Assembly: GCA_963575745.1 (NCBI GenBank)
Contig: CAUYUJ010014604.1
Location: forward strand, 590,688 to 654,687
Origin: Prorocentrum cordatum
Taxonomy: Eukaryota; Sar; Dinophyceae; Prorocentrales; Prorocentraceae
Length of the DNA: 64,000 nt
Direction of reading: 5' to 3'
Positions 1 through 10,520 of this stretch are shown piece after piece. A program made the translations under genes and the position numbers. Each line of letters starts with the position of its first letter. Positions within the stretch are counted from its first letter, which is position 1. The notes beneath the pieces were generated by a model. The model was not told the DNA's origin. It saw nothing but the letters and a program-made list of their open reading frames with translations, and searched no databases.

Positions 1-591
1 GCCCTACCGATCTTGATGGTGCTGACTGATGATATTCCTGATGATCACCCTGCACATCGTCACGGTGGTTATCGTCAGGGTAATGGAGGGCTTCGTGCCG
101 AGTTTCCTGCAGATCTTCACGGTGGTGGCCTCCATGGTGCTGGTGGGCTTCTCGCCGATCTTCCTGCCGATGCAGATCTTCCTGCTGGTCCTTGTGGAGC
201 TGGTGATCCTCCGCCTGCCGATCGCCGTGCAGATCTTCAAGGGGGAGGTCTTCATGCTGCTGGAGGGCTTCCTGCATTGCTTCCTGCAGATCTTCACGGT
301 GGTGGTCTTCATGGTGCTGGTGGGCTCCCTGCCGGTCTCCCTGCTGATGCCGGTTCGCCTGATGGTCTTCAAGGTGCTGGTGATCTGGATGACGATCTCC
401 CGCCCGACATCCGGGCCATCCAGGCGGAGGCCGATGCGTTCGTGCCCAACTCGTTGCTGGCGCTGTGCGCCTCCCGCTACACGGGCATGGCCAAGGCCAA
501 CTCGGCCGAGGTGTTCGCCTCGATCCACTTCAGAGTGGCAGGGGCAGAAGTGGGCAAGAAGAAGGGCAAGAAGAAGGGCAAGCGGCGGTGA
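1..591 (+). CDS. Hypothetical repeat-rich protein, 3' part
   Basis: The frame is open from the window edge to a TGA at 589-591, so the true start may lie upstream; the first candidate in-window start is near 13-18. The first two thirds is a Gly/Leu/Ala/Asp repeat in which LPADLHGGGLHGAGGL recurs 177 bp (59 codons) apart, at about 107 and 284. The last 65 residues are not repetitive and look like ordinary protein (ASRYTGMAKANSAEVFASIH), ending in a basic tail GKKKGKKKGKRR. No known domain was recognised. Another frame is also open through the repeat and gives a hydrophobic sequence, so coding is supported mainly by the non-repetitive C-terminal part. It could be the tail of a retroelement ORF rather than a host gene. 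Confidence 0.4.
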   Translation, partial: ALPILMVLTDDIPDDHPAHRHGGYRQGNGGLRAEFPADLHGGGLHGAGGLLADLPADADLPAGPCGAGDPPPADRRADLQGGGLHAAGGLPALLPADLHGGGLHGAGGLPAGLPADAGSPDGLQGAGDLDDDLPPDIRAIQAEADAFVPNSLLALCASRYTGMAKANSAEVFASIHFRVAGAEVGKKKGKKKGKRR

Positions 592-885
592 GGCGTCAGA
601 GTGACGGTTTTGAGTTCAAGGTCTTCCTGGTCTGGCTTCTGGGGTATGCTGCTGGAGGGCTGGGTTCATCGTGAAGTACGTGTACTTCTTTGGTGTGGCC
701 TTCGTGGTGGTCTTCTCTCGGGGAGTGTGTGTACAGCCTGTGGTTCGTGGGTGTGCTGAGCTGGGTGCTCGCTTATTTATGGGGCTGCCGCCTTCGCTCA
801 CCGCCCGTTTCACGGGCTGCGGATTCACAGTGGGAAGCACTCTTTCTTGGGAAAGAGGGAGGGGCAAAAAACAATCCTCTGCTGC
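592..885. other. Spacer without recognisable gene
   Basis: About 290 bp between the end of the first ORF and the spliced-leader match. It has no coherent frame and only a short A6 run just before the leader. It may hold the 3' UTR of the upstream unit. Confidence 0.4.
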
Positions 886-907
886 TCCGTAGCCATTTTG
901 GCACAAG
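886..907 (+). other. Relict dinoflagellate spliced leader (DinoSL)
   Basis: The 22 bases match the DinoSL consensus DCCGTAGCCATTTTGGCTCAAG at 21 of 22 positions; the only change is T to A in GGCTCAAG (here GGCACAAG). In dinoflagellates this leader is trans-spliced onto nuclear mRNAs, and genomic copies upstream of genes are known to arise when spliced mRNA is reverse-transcribed and reinserted. It lies 160 bp before the ATG of a LINE ORF1-like reading frame, the position expected of a 5' UTR. It is followed by GT, so a variant SL RNA gene is not excluded, but no SL-RNA-like downstream part was recognised. Confidence 0.8.
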
Positions 908-1066
908 GTGATGTCCTTCTTCTAGGCAGAAAATGGATGCCGCCAGTCCGCGGCAGGCAAGACTTCCTTAAGTGTGGCAAGGCTTCTCTCCCGCGCACCT
1001 TGCGCTCGGGGTGGTGGGTCAACGGGGGTGTTTCCCGTTCCTGCTGCCCCAAGCGCACAGAGATTC

Positions 1067-1768
1067 ATGCCCAATGATGCCGCCTCTGCTGTCAAGCGTA
1101 CGGAAGGGCCAAAGAAAGGACCCAAGAAGGCTCGTGGACAGTGTGGTGTTCCGTGGATCGTCGCAGCCTGGGTGATGTTGCAAGCGGCTCTTCTGTGCAT
1201 TCAAATGTCGGTGATTTTGGTGCTGCTTCCGCTGAAGGCGTTCCTTCTGCTGTGGAGGCCGAGGTGTTCGACAGCGACGAGGAGTAGGCCAACTATGACT
1301 ACACCAGCCAGCTCGCGGGTGACCTCATTTCGAAGAAGATGGCTGAGCACCGCGACGAGCTCGTACGTTACCTCACCGCCGTCGTCTCCACGACAGTGCC
1401 TGACCAGGTCAAGGATTTTGCATCTCAGTTTGCTGACCGTGCTGATGCTGCTCGCGCATTGGCAGAAGGGGTTCAACAGCTCCCGAACACGGCGCGAGAA
1501 GCATCTGAACGATTTTGCACTGACAAGCTGGATGCTTTCCAGCGGAAATTCCAGGAGCAGTTCGACGGCCACACGATCAGGCTTCGTGCCTGTGAAAGCC
1601 GACTTGACAGTTATGATACAGTATTGCAGACCCTCCGTGAACATATTCGCAGGTTCGTGGTGCATTGGCCTTCGCCAGCGCCAAGCCAAACCCAGTGCCT
1701 GCCAGTGCTGCAGGCTTCGACAGGGAGATCGATGCGACGATCATCAGGGTCATGGCATCTAAGCTTGT
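1067..1768 (+). pseudogene. Broken LINE ORF1-like protein with relict SL 5' end
   Basis: The reading starts at ATG 1067 with a Lys/Pro-rich stretch (MPNDAASAVKRTEGPKKG), shifts frame near 1140, and runs through an acidic segment EAEVFDSDEE to an in-frame TAG at 1285-1287. The same frame continues past the stop as ANYDYTSQLAGDLISKK and a long charged, probably helical region to about 1650. A further frame carries FDREIDATIIRVMASK to about 1768. The protein can therefore be followed through three segments broken by two frameshifts and one nonsense codon. The highly charged helical composition and the absence of a host-gene domain suggest a LINE ORF1 or gag-like protein; this is inference. CT-rich low-complexity DNA follows directly. 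Confidence 0.5.
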
Positions 1769-2244
1769 GGCTCCTGCTCCACTTCCCCTCCCCTTTCCTC
1801 TCTGGTCTTTCTTCCGCTGCTCCTCCCCCTCCTCCTTCATGCCCCTTTCCCTCTCCTCCTTCCCTTCCTCCTGCTCCTCCTCTTTCTGGTCCTCCTCCTG
1901 CTTTTCCTCCTTCTTTCCGCTCCCTTCTCCTCCTCCTCCTCCTGCCCAGACATCCGACGTCGAAACTGTTTGTTTTCCCTGGTTGTTTTTTGACGGTCCC
2001 CAGGGCCCGTGAGGGCCTCAGGAGGCCGCAAGTGACCAACATCTCCCACCGTGTTTTTTTCACGACGCGAGGATGTCAGGCCTCCTCCTCCTCCTCCTCC
2101 TGGCCCTTCAGCCCCGAAGGCGGAGTGCTTGCAGCCGGCCCAGAGGGCGGGGCGCTGCTGGCGCTGGCGGAGAGCCGCGCGCTCGCGCTCGCGCCGCCGC
2201 CGTCGTCTCGCGCCGAATGTTCGGCAACGCGTGCCCAGGACATC
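1769..2244. other. CT-rich low complexity and fragment of dispersed repeat B
   Basis: 1775-1950 is strongly pyrimidine-rich on the plus strand (CCTCCT and TTCCTC runs). 1969-2010 matches, in reverse orientation, the dispersed repeat B also found at 2488, 22540, 29525 and 36830. 2080-2220 is GC-rich. The Pro/Ser or Arg/Gly ORFs here are composition artefacts. Confidence 0.5.
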
Positions 2245-2418
2245 CCCTGAGATCCAGGTGTTGCATTTTTTTTCGCGCCGGGCGTTTGCGCGCGGTTTTG
2301 GGCCCCAGGACGATCACACATCAATCCGGCTTGAAAAATATAGATAAAGATGGGGTCCAGGGCGCTGGTCATGATTCTTCGTGATGTCGCCTTGTATTCG
2401 CAACGTCGGATCTTAGGG
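2245..2418 (+). repeat. Dispersed repeat A, ~175 bp, inverted termini, TSD
   Basis: It begins CCCTGAGATC and ends GATCTTAGGG, so the ends are inverted copies of each other. The interior shares blocks with copies at 20045-20221, 20852-21039 and 28931-29104: a GTTGCATT block near the start, a GACNATCACA block in the middle, and a GCAACGTCGGATCT-like block at the end. GACATC flanks both sides (2239-2244 and 2419-2424), a likely 6-bp target duplication. It has no coding capacity. It may be a MITE-like or SINE-like element; the class is not determined. Confidence 0.65.
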
Positions 2419-2819
2419 GACATCTACTGTCAGGAAACATGTGAGGCGGTTTTGCACAGTTTTCGGTTTGTGGGGGCTCTCGCAGGGCCTCTGGACCGTC
2501 AAACAATTGCTCGAGACGAAACGCTGGGCCCTGAACTGACTTCGGGTTACCCTTGTATTGAATGAAATCAATGCGTTGGATCTCTTGGCAGTGGTTGTCA
2601 GACGTTTTCCTTGTTATTGGAGGTTTTCGTGCTTCGGGATGCGTTCCAGCAGCTGCCCCTCGCCGAACGGAGGGTTCTGGGGGTGCCTGGATCGTCCCGA
2701 AGAGCCGCCAGAGACCCGAAAACCAGACGTAAGAGTGACCTTTCGACTGAATGACCTTAGGTGCGCGGCTCTGTTGGTGGGCGCGGGAAGACCAGCCAGC
2801 CCTAAGCTCGCAGGCCTGA
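2419..2819. other. Unassigned spacer with fragment of repeat B
   Basis: 2488-2545 resembles dispersed repeat B (GGACCGTCAAACAATTG, then a GAGACGAAAC block). The rest shows no recognisable gene. Confidence 0.4.
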
Positions 2820-3255
2820 GGAGGAGGCGGAGGTGGAGGAGAAGGAAAAGGAAAAGGAGGGGGAGGAGGAGGCGGCTGCTGCTGCTGCTGTTGTTGCTGT
2901 TGTTGTTGATGGTGATGATGCTGATGACGACGAGAACGACGGCGGCGGCGACGACGACGATGATGATGCTGATGATGATGCTGATGGTGATGATGATTAT
3001 TGTGGTGGTGGTGATGATGATGACGATGCTGATAATGCTGATGCTGATGATAATGATGATAATGATGATGATGCTAATGGTGATGGTGATGATGAATAGG
3101 AGGATGATGGTGATGATCATCATGCTGCTGCTGCTGATTATGATGATGATGCTGCTGCTGATGATGATGATGATGACGATGGTGATGTCGACGGTGTTTG
3201 TGCTGGTGGTGACACTAGTGATGTCAATGGTGGTGCCGATGCCGATGGTGGTGAC

Positions 3256-3340
<85 letters not shown>

Positions 3341-3422
3341 GTGAGGATGATGATTATGATTATGATTATGATTATGATTATGATGATGAGCAGGATGATG
3401 ATGATGGTGATGATGAGAGGTG
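2820..3422. repeat. Long (ATG)n microsatellite with GAG/GCT runs
   Basis: This 600-bp tract is dominated by ATG/GAT trinucleotides. It is nearly pure at 3250-3340 and contains minor GCT, GTT and GAC variants. All ORFs across it (poly-Met, poly-Asp, poly-Ile or poly-His) follow from the repeat. It directly abuts the 3' end of the minus-strand LINE. Confidence 0.95.
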
Positions 3423-3487
3423 GACGAAAAGGAGGAGGAGGAAGACAAGGTTGTTGTTGTGGGGCGACCTAAAGTCAGAGAAAAATC

Positions 3488-5033
3488 TTAGAAGACCTCC
3501 CCCTCCGAATCCGAGGCGTCATCATCCTCGGGATCTTGGGGGGGTCGGGGAGCCGCCTCGCCTAGCGACCTGACAATGTCGAGGTCGCCCTCCTGGAGGC
3601 CGTACGCATCGAGCACGGCCTGGCGGCAAGCGTAGCCGAGCCTGGGCCGACGGCCCGCCTGACCTGCGGCTGGAGAAGGCGAGGCATGGCAACGAACACT
3701 CATGAGGTCCCTCTCAGCCTCCGAGAGCACTCGAGACTGGGAAACCACCAAATTCTTGGACGAGGCCCTGCCGTGGGGGTGCCTGCCATCCCGAATTCGC
3801 TTCAGCTGGTGTCTGACCTGCGCGGAACGAGGCCTGTGGTTGGTTGCACCCTGCCACGAGCAGGTCCCCTGGCCTATAGTCCTCGCAATAGGCCCCGCAT
3901 TTCACACAGAACACGATAGGCACACCAGCACGGGCGGGGCTCTCTATGACACAGCACATGAGAGCATGGCCCTGCAGAAAGAAGGCTGAGGTGGCCATGT
4001 CGGCCCAGTCCGAGCAACCCGTCCCACCCGACCCAGACTCCACCCCGTCCCCACCCTCCGACTCAATAATCTCAGGCTCAGGCAGAGGTGGCGGCTCGTG
4101 AGAGTCGGGAGCTACCTTTTCAGCCGCCGCGAGGCCAACAGTGTCCAGACGCTTCTCCGACTGACCCTGCAAATGTACCTCTAAATTGGCGGCCCACTTG
4201 GCCGACTCCTTTACCAAACATGTAAAACCTCTGTGCAGATTCACATCAGATTCACACAAGAGATGCTTGGCAGCACCCATCTTCGCATAAGAGTCGACCG
4301 AGTCGTTGGCTTTCTTCTCCCACAGGGTCGTCTTCCCTCTGTGGACATCGGCCATCGTGCAATGTGCTGCCGTTTTGCTCGCCGTGAAGTCCCCTGGGCC
4401 AAAGCTGGACCAGAATGGGGCCCAGAGGTGGGCCCTGGGCCCTCCCGCAGAGGCCCCCGCCCCTGGGCCTCCCCAGAGGACATCCAGGGTTCCTTGGCAG
4501 TCACAAAACAAATCAATTGGCGCCATCGCGCATTGCAGCAGCATGTGCACGGCGAAGTCTTCTCCATCTTTAACCGACTGTCCCGGCCCGTGGGAAAATG
4601 GAACAGGCCCATAGCACGCTGATACAACATTGCCCAGAGGGTCGGCCTGGACTAAGGCCCAGCCAGCGCGCGAAAGCCCTGGGATCCCAGGCCAGCGGGC
4701 GGACCCGCCCGAAAAAATGAAACCACTGAGACGGCCTGTAGCAGGCCTGTCGATCCAGAAAACCGTCTGTTCAGGTTCCAGCGCTGGAAAGAGAGCCAGC
4801 GGCGAGGGGAATATCGCTCGAGCGAGCCGCTCCGCCAGCTCCTCTCCTTTCTCATACACGCGTGCCGCTCCGCTAGCAAGCTGAGGCGAGACCATGTCCC
4901 TCCTGATGGGGCGCATTTGCAGGGCATCGATACTGCCTGTGAAACAGACTCCCCGCCTCCTCCTGGCACAATCAACACTTGCAGCAGCTGTGGTAGCCAT
5001 GCTTGTGCACCCGTGCTTGTGGCCAGTGCACAT
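3488..5033 (-). pseudogene. LINE RNase H domain and acidic C-terminal tail
   Basis: The frame from 5033 overlaps the end of the RT frame by about 60 bp. RNase H hallmarks appear in order: GWALVQADPLGNVVSACYG (first Asp), DGEDFAVHMLLQ (Glu), LFCDCQGTLDVL (Asp) and ADVHRGKTTLWEKKANDSVD (last Asp). Beyond is a Cys-bearing segment (VFCVKCGAYCEDYRPGDLL) that could be a small zinc site. The frame stops at 3714, but coding sense continues in another frame from 3751 (VVSQSRVLSEAERDLMSVRC) to a stop at 3488, ending DASDSEGEVF. That is one frameshift near 3740. The acidic tail is similar in style to EVFDSDEE in the fragment at 1.26 kb. Confidence 0.8.
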
Positions 5034-7296
5034 TGCTCATCAAGCTCCTCAGGGACCTCTGATGCTGGGGCTTCCACGTGGAGGAGGAGGATCGGAGGAG
5101 AGGATTCAACGCATCCCAGAACAGAGGGTACCCTGGGACATCTTCGCCTGCATGCATAAGGGCCTGCCTGTCAGAAGCCCTGATGGCCGCCGCTCTGACT
5201 TGCAGCCGGAACCCGACAGGTGAAATCTGCGAAAGGTTCCAGACCTGCCCGAGGTCCGACACGACCGATCGACAATCCAGAAAATTCCAGCCGATGCGCT
5301 GCAGACTCAGAATGGCAACATCCGCAGGCGTGGAAGCTCCCCTCCACGGGTACTTCTTCGAATTCGCTCGAGTGATTGCTGCGCCAGCCGTCGCACTTAA
5401 AACCGAAACATTGGGAAAACTGCCCCAGACCGCCGTGGCCCACTGAAAGGCCACATGGCCAACATAGGCCACGACAGGGTCCACACTTTCGCCCAAGCGA
5501 AACGAGTGCAACCGTATACCCAGGGAGGATCCTTGTGGGTGGCGCCCTAAAGCATGGGCCGCCGACAACCTCAGACCATGCATGGTCGTCGGCGAAATCC
5601 CCGAGACGCTGCTACCCCAAAGAGCTGAGGCCGTTGCCCCCATTCGCTGTACAAGAGCCACATCAGCCCCAGCCTCCCTCAGAAGTCGAAGACGTTTCGA
5701 ACGCGACCCTGCATCGATGAACCTCGCCCTCTGCACTCCCACTCGTCTCCTAGTCCCAGTTGTCGCGTCGGTGCCTAGATTACGCGCATGCTCGACCCGA
5801 GACGGCACAGGCCGGCACCAATTTCCAGTAACATGGGCCTGAACTTCACGCGTGCACATGTACTTGGTTTTCCTGATGTTCACGGGCAGGTGAAGCTCGT
5901 TAAAGCACGCAAAGAGCTGGCCGACTGCACCCGCAAGTACCTGTGCTACCTGCAGTGGTCGCCCACAAACCTGAAGTGCCACATCGTCCACAACATTGCG
6001 GATGAAAAGGTTGGGACGACCTTGCTGAGTGAGAAGGAGAGGTCGGAGCAGCAATAACTTGGCCAAAGTAGTCGCCCCTGAACATCCTGCCACCACAGCT
6101 GCATTCGCCAAGTATGCCGTCGAAATTGCTCCTCCATACAGAAGTGCCTTATATCCTGCATAAATCGCGCAGTACCCCCTGAGGACCTTGATGGGGAACC
6201 CATACTGGAGCCCAGCAGCTTGGAGATCCTGGCGCCCTATATGTTCGTAACATTTGCTCAAGTCCACCAAGACAGACCCACTCTGAAGACCAACCTCCTT
6301 GCAGAAACCTCCCAATAGATTGTGGACCCAACCAGCCCTCTCGCAAGTGTTGCGGGGCACCGTGCCCCAATAGAAGGCCTGCGCATGCTTCCTCTCCCAG
6401 GCCTGACAGTGAGGTTGACGCAGCCGTGACCGCAGCCGCAGGGCGAGGCAGAGGAGGCCGATGGGGCGTACACCGCCGTCGGGCTTGTCTAGGGAGACCA
6501 TGTTGGTCAGGAAGGCAAGTAGTTCCTGTGGTCTGTCCTCAAACCTGTGCAGAATATCTAAAAGCCTTAGCCGGTGCTCCTCCGTGAGGCTCAGAACCCA
6601 TCTTGGGTGAACTCCGTCCCAGCCCAAACCAGCACCTGGGGCATATTTCCGACGCACTTTCAGGAGCCGATCCAGGGAAATGGGTTCCAACTGAGCTTCA
6701 TCATCTGGGACAGACCATAGCGACGGGTGTTCGTCCTGCCTGCCAGCAACGCACCACAGTGGCACCCACTGGTCTAAAAGGGCAGAGAGTGCTCCTGCAC
6801 CAGCATGAGGGACGCCTTCGGCGTCGAGAAGCGAGGTTGCATTGGATGCCTTCTTTTTAGCAAACTTGTGGGCCGCCTTCCCTCCTCCTTTCACACTCTC
6901 AACCGCCCGGCTCCTCCACTCCTTTAGAGGTGACTTTGAGTCCTCCCGTCTCCTGCTGTCCACCTCTTTGTCTATCTTAAACAAGGCATCGTGGACGGGC
7001 TCGTCGCCCGCGGTGACGACATCAGCGAAGGTGCTCAAAAAATCTGGCGAGAGCTCGGCGTCAGCTGTGGACGGGCCCATGTCGGCGACCGTGGCCTTCA
7101 GGTCCCTGGGCCACTGAGCGAGGGGCATGCGGCCCTTGCAGCCGACTTCGCTTACTCGAGTCTGGCAAATACGCCTGCAGAGCGCGCCATAGGAGATCCA
7201 AGCCGTCGTCGACCGAGAACATCTGCGCCTGTGGTCCTTTTCCCAAACCGATGCCAGGGAAACAGCTTTCGATTTCGGTCCCGCAGCCTTGCCCAC
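5034..7296 (-). pseudogene. LINE reverse transcriptase domain
   Basis: A single 774-codon frame starts at 7296; its last part (4972-5033) overlaps the RNase H frame. Palm motifs are visible: GWDGVHPRWV (motif 0/1 region), SLDKPDGGVRPIGLL, motif A SVLVDLSKCYE with Asp345 (codon 6262-6264), and motif C FIRNVVDDVAL with Asp437-Asp438 (5983-5988). The motif B region AGCSGATTLAKLL departs from the usual PQGxxxSP. The thumb and C-terminal part follows and ends at CKC. It would make cDNA at the nicked target. The domain is uninterrupted, but the endonuclease before it and the RNase H after it are in other frames, so the polyprotein is broken. Confidence 0.85.
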
Positions 7297-7311
7297 GTGG
7301 GCCCTCGAACA

Positions 7312-8243
7312 CTAAGGATCTATCCCATGGATCTGGATAAGGCGCTGCTCCGAGAACCCAAACCACTCCCTCGCCATGAGGTCCAGATCTGCTGGGGCAC
7401 CCACACCCCAAGACCAATTGTACTCGACTGGGGCCTGCAGGGGACCGAGGAGCTCCATTGGGAAGGCTTTGAATCGCACTTGCTGGTTGATCGTCGACAC
7501 GTGGCTCAGATCCTTTAGCTTCCCACGAACCTTCTGCAGCCACCCAGAACCTTGAAGCGCACCAGGCTCGAAGTTGCAGCCCCCCTGGAGCACCCAGGGC
7601 CTATCTTGGGCCATGATGTAGGCCCCGCCTTCTGCAAGAGGTCCAGGTTGGGTCCTGAGAGCTCCTTGCCCGTCACCAAGTACATACTAATGGCGACTAT
7701 GCCCTTCGGGAACCCCACGTTGACTGTCCTGGCCACCACCCTGCTAGAGCAATCCTCAAATGCCGTGGTCGCCGTGGGTGTCGAGCCTAGTGTAGTGCAC
7801 GCTCGTACTGCAACTCCTGAACTGCTCTGCTGCGAAGATGGTCCCGTACTGTGAGTCATTCCAAAAGACAAGTGATACCCATGCCTGCGCCCCCAGCTCA
7901 TCGCGGATACCTGCTTGGTGTCACTCTTGGTACGCGTCTCTTGGATGCAGCAGACCTGTGGGAGCGGCAGGGCACCTCCAGCCTTGCCTTCATCGGCCAT
8001 CCACTCCATCACTGATTCGAACGTGGTCCAGGCATTGACGTTCATGCCTGCAATGGCGAGCGCGCTGACTGCCACCGATTGAGGTTGACGACGAGCCTCC
8101 TCAGCAGCAAGACTCTTCACCTGCAAAGCGGGGCCCTGTACATCACGACATGCACATTCGCCCGCTAGAAGATTACGAGCAGGAGGTGTGAGCGCCCCCC
8201 CTGTCGAGTTCCGACCGATATTTCGTATCCGAATCCAGCTCAA
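7312..8243 (-). pseudogene. LINE APE-type endonuclease domain, frameshifted
   Basis: This is the N-terminal domain of LINE ORF2, which nicks target DNA to prime reverse transcription. The recognisable start AGMNVNAW is followed by CCIQETRT, the QE catalytic motif. After a frameshift near 7600 comes LQGGCNFEPGAL, the position of the usual GDFNxxP motif; the catalytic Asp is a Cys here. Nearby residues (LMAREWFGFSEQRLIQIHG) lead towards the RT domain. The substitution and the frameshift indicate loss of activity. ORF1 lies upstream on the same strand and the RT frame begins about 20 bp downstream. Confidence 0.7.
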
Positions 8244-8953
8244 CGTGGGGGGGGGGGGATCGCGGTCTCCACAACCGCAGCCAGCTGTGCCAGCGGCTCC
8301 TGAAGGTTGGTACCCTCTGGCCCCACACTGCTGACGAGGTGCGCTGAGCGGTGCGTGCCGACGGCAACTGCCGAAGGTCGGTGCCCTCTGGCGCCCGCAA
8401 TGTCAGCAGGTGGCGCTGAGCAGTGCGTGCCTACAGGGGCCCGCGCCGAAGACGCCGAAGTACCCGCCCTCTGACTCGACGAAGAGGCCCCCTGTGTCGC
8501 ACATGCCCCCAACCCCGAAGTGGGCCAGTTGGGGGGGGGGGCCCTCGACGTCCCGCTGGTACTCCCAGTCCCTGCGGCGACTTCGGCGGCTCCTGAGGAG
8601 CCGTGAGCGCGCCGCTCGTCGCAGTCGCCGCGCGCGAACCTGACGAACAAGAAGCCCCAGTGCATGAGGGCGGAGGGGTGTGACTTCCAGGGGCTGAATC
8701 CCTGTCCCCTCCGCCCATGGGCCCACGGCCCGCATCGCGTCCAGCGTCTGGGAGTGGCCACTCAGCAGGGTCCAGCAGAGGCGCGCCCACGATGTCCATC
8801 TGCCTGGACAGGGCCGGCTCGAACAGCAGGTCGTCCCTCGTGGCTGGAATTGCGAAGCCCGTGGCCTGCTCCCAGTCGTAGTCGATCGTGTTGCTTCCGA
8901 GGGACCTCTCTAGGTTGGCCATGCCAACCCTGCTGCCGACGACCGCGCTCGGG

Positions 8954-10193
8954 TTAGGAACTCTTCCTAGCACGCTTGACCCCGATGGCCAGAGCTGACT
9001 CGAGGTACTTGCGTTTGGCAGCGTCCAGAGCCTCCTGAGGTCCGTCCTTGGCTGCCTTGAGTTCCTCGGCGGCCTCGTTGAAGGCCTGCGTGCGCTCCTC
9101 GAAGTCCTCGCCTCCAAGCAGCTCCATATCGATGTCGTCGCTGTCTCCATCCTCGGCGGAGATGTGCTCTCCACTGGCAGCAGTAGGTGGTTGAGCACCA
9201 CTAGCAGCACCTGCAGACGCAGCAGCGGCCCGAGCAGCCACTTGTGCATCCTGTTGCAGCTACTGCAGCTTCTCCAGCGCGGCCTTGCCCTCGGTCGATT
9301 CGACGACGGATGCGTCAAGCCCAGCCGACATGGCCTTGAGCGGGTCGTCGGACTCGTTGGCGTGCGCCTTGCATAGCAGCTCCTGGGCCTGCACAAGGTC
9401 CTCGCGCCCTTTGTCGAGATTCGTCTTGGCCGTCGCGAGCTCCTCCTCCAAGGCTGCGCGCTGGCGCTCGATCTCGTTGATCCGCGCCTCCTCTTCGTGG
9501 CCTTGGACTTGAGGTTCTCGACCTTCCAGCGCGCCGACTGTGCAGTGGGCGCCCGCTTCTTTGCTTCCGTAGCCTTCTTCTCCGCCTCCTCAACTGCAGC
9601 AAAGGCCGAGCTGTCGACGCCAAGCTTCTTGAGGTAGGCGAGTGCATCTTGTCCTGTGGAAGGCTTCGCAGATCCACCTTCGCTGCTGCCTCCTCTGCAT
9701 CCGCCAGCACCTCCAGTGGCCCATGGAGGCGCCCCTCCTGACGGCGGCGGGGTCCCTCCTCCAGTGAGCTGGGCAACCTGCTGCTGCAAGTCCTGGGGCT
9801 GCCTGAGCATCTTCGCGTTGGCATTCCCTGGGGGGGGGGGGGGGGGGGGGGAAAGCCCTGCGCCCATTTGCCGAGCGGCTTAGGCTTGGGCCCCTGCGGC
9901 TGCTGAGGCACACGTGCTTTGACAGCAGCCTGGCGCGCGGCCTGGAGGGTCTTCTGCGCAGCAGGACGGCCGCGCAGACGGCGCGAAATCCTCGACGCCC
10001 AGTTGTCGGCCACGCCGCACGAGCAGCCCCAGTGAGGCGTGCGCGGCCCTGGCAGCACTTGACCATCGAGGGGGGCCGCCCACGGCGGGGACCCCCGCGC
10101 GGACGGCTGGCCACGCTGGCCGCGTGAAAGTCGAAAAGATTGGCCCGCAAGCGCGAGGGGGAGGAGGAAGAGGAGGATCCGACTCGAACACAA
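8954..10193 (-). pseudogene. LINE ORF1, frameshifted
   Basis: The reading begins near 10193 and contains HWGCSCGVADNWASRISRR, which resembles a RanBP2-type zinc finger that has lost its second cysteine pair. A basic, Pro-rich linker follows to a poly-G/C run at 9832-9851, where the frame changes. The next segment (NAKMLRQPQDLQQQVAQL) leads to a helical charged region; another shift near 9490 gives a coiled-coil-like segment (LATAKTNLDKGREDLVQAQ) ending in a TAG at 9260. The open frame continues at 9241 with an acidic stretch (EDGDSDDIDMELLGG) to a stop at 8954. The layout (zinc finger, coiled coil, acidic tail) is plausible for a LINE ORF1 nucleic-acid-binding protein. Identification is by composition and position, not by a diagnostic catalytic motif. 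Confidence 0.6.
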
Positions 10194-10309
10194 CAGCTGT
10201 GCAGTTTATATCCGCTCAGCGGAAAGAGGAGGATCCGACCCCGCGTCGTGGCCCGCTTGGTTTCCCCCCCCCTTTAGTGTGAGATTAGAGACTATGTAGC
10301 GTGATCCCT

Positions 10310-10342
<33 letters not shown>

Positions 10343-10520
10343 GTCATCATCACCAGCACCAATTTACTCCTCATCACCACCGTCATCATCACCATCACCA
10401 GTGTCATCAGCATCATTATCCTCCTTCTCCTTCTCCTTCTCCTCCTCCTCCTCATGTCTATCCGTGCCCTCCTCATCATCATCTTCCTTCTTCTCCGAGA
10501 AGAATCCTCTGCAATGACAC
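10194..10520. repeat. Spacer and (CAT)n microsatellite
   Basis: 10194-10305 is unique sequence. 10309-10345 is pure CAT, followed by CAT/CAC/CTC mixtures to about 10495. It flanks the 5' end of the minus-strand LINE. Confidence 0.9.

Larger units (their letters stand above)
3481..10193 (-). mobile_element. Nearly complete, decayed non-LTR (LINE) retrotransposon
   Basis: Read on the minus strand, the order is ORF1 (10193-8954), APE endonuclease (8243-7312), reverse transcriptase (7296-5034) and RNase H (5033-3700) with an acidic C-terminal tail ending at 3488. This is a standard arrangement for RNase H-bearing LINE clades. Every joint between domains contains a frameshift or stop, so the copy is presumably inactive. 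The 3' end abuts a CAT repeat (minus-strand sense), and another trinucleotide repeat lies just beyond the 5' end at 10309. No target-site duplication could be identified because both flanks are simple repeat. Confidence 0.85.

Noticed and set aside
2560-2600. 5.8S rRNA-like phrase (CAATGCGTTGGATCTCTTGG)
   Set aside because: The similarity ends after about 20 bases and no flanking rRNA sequence exists.
2558-3472. Poly-Met/Asp/His ORFs over ATG repeats, also at 11.6-13.9 kb
   Set aside because: Produced by the microsatellites; the flanking non-repeat residues show no shared protein sense.
7061-7543. Plus-strand and alternative minus-strand ORFs over the LINE
   Set aside because: Out-of-frame shadows of the endonuclease/RT reading.
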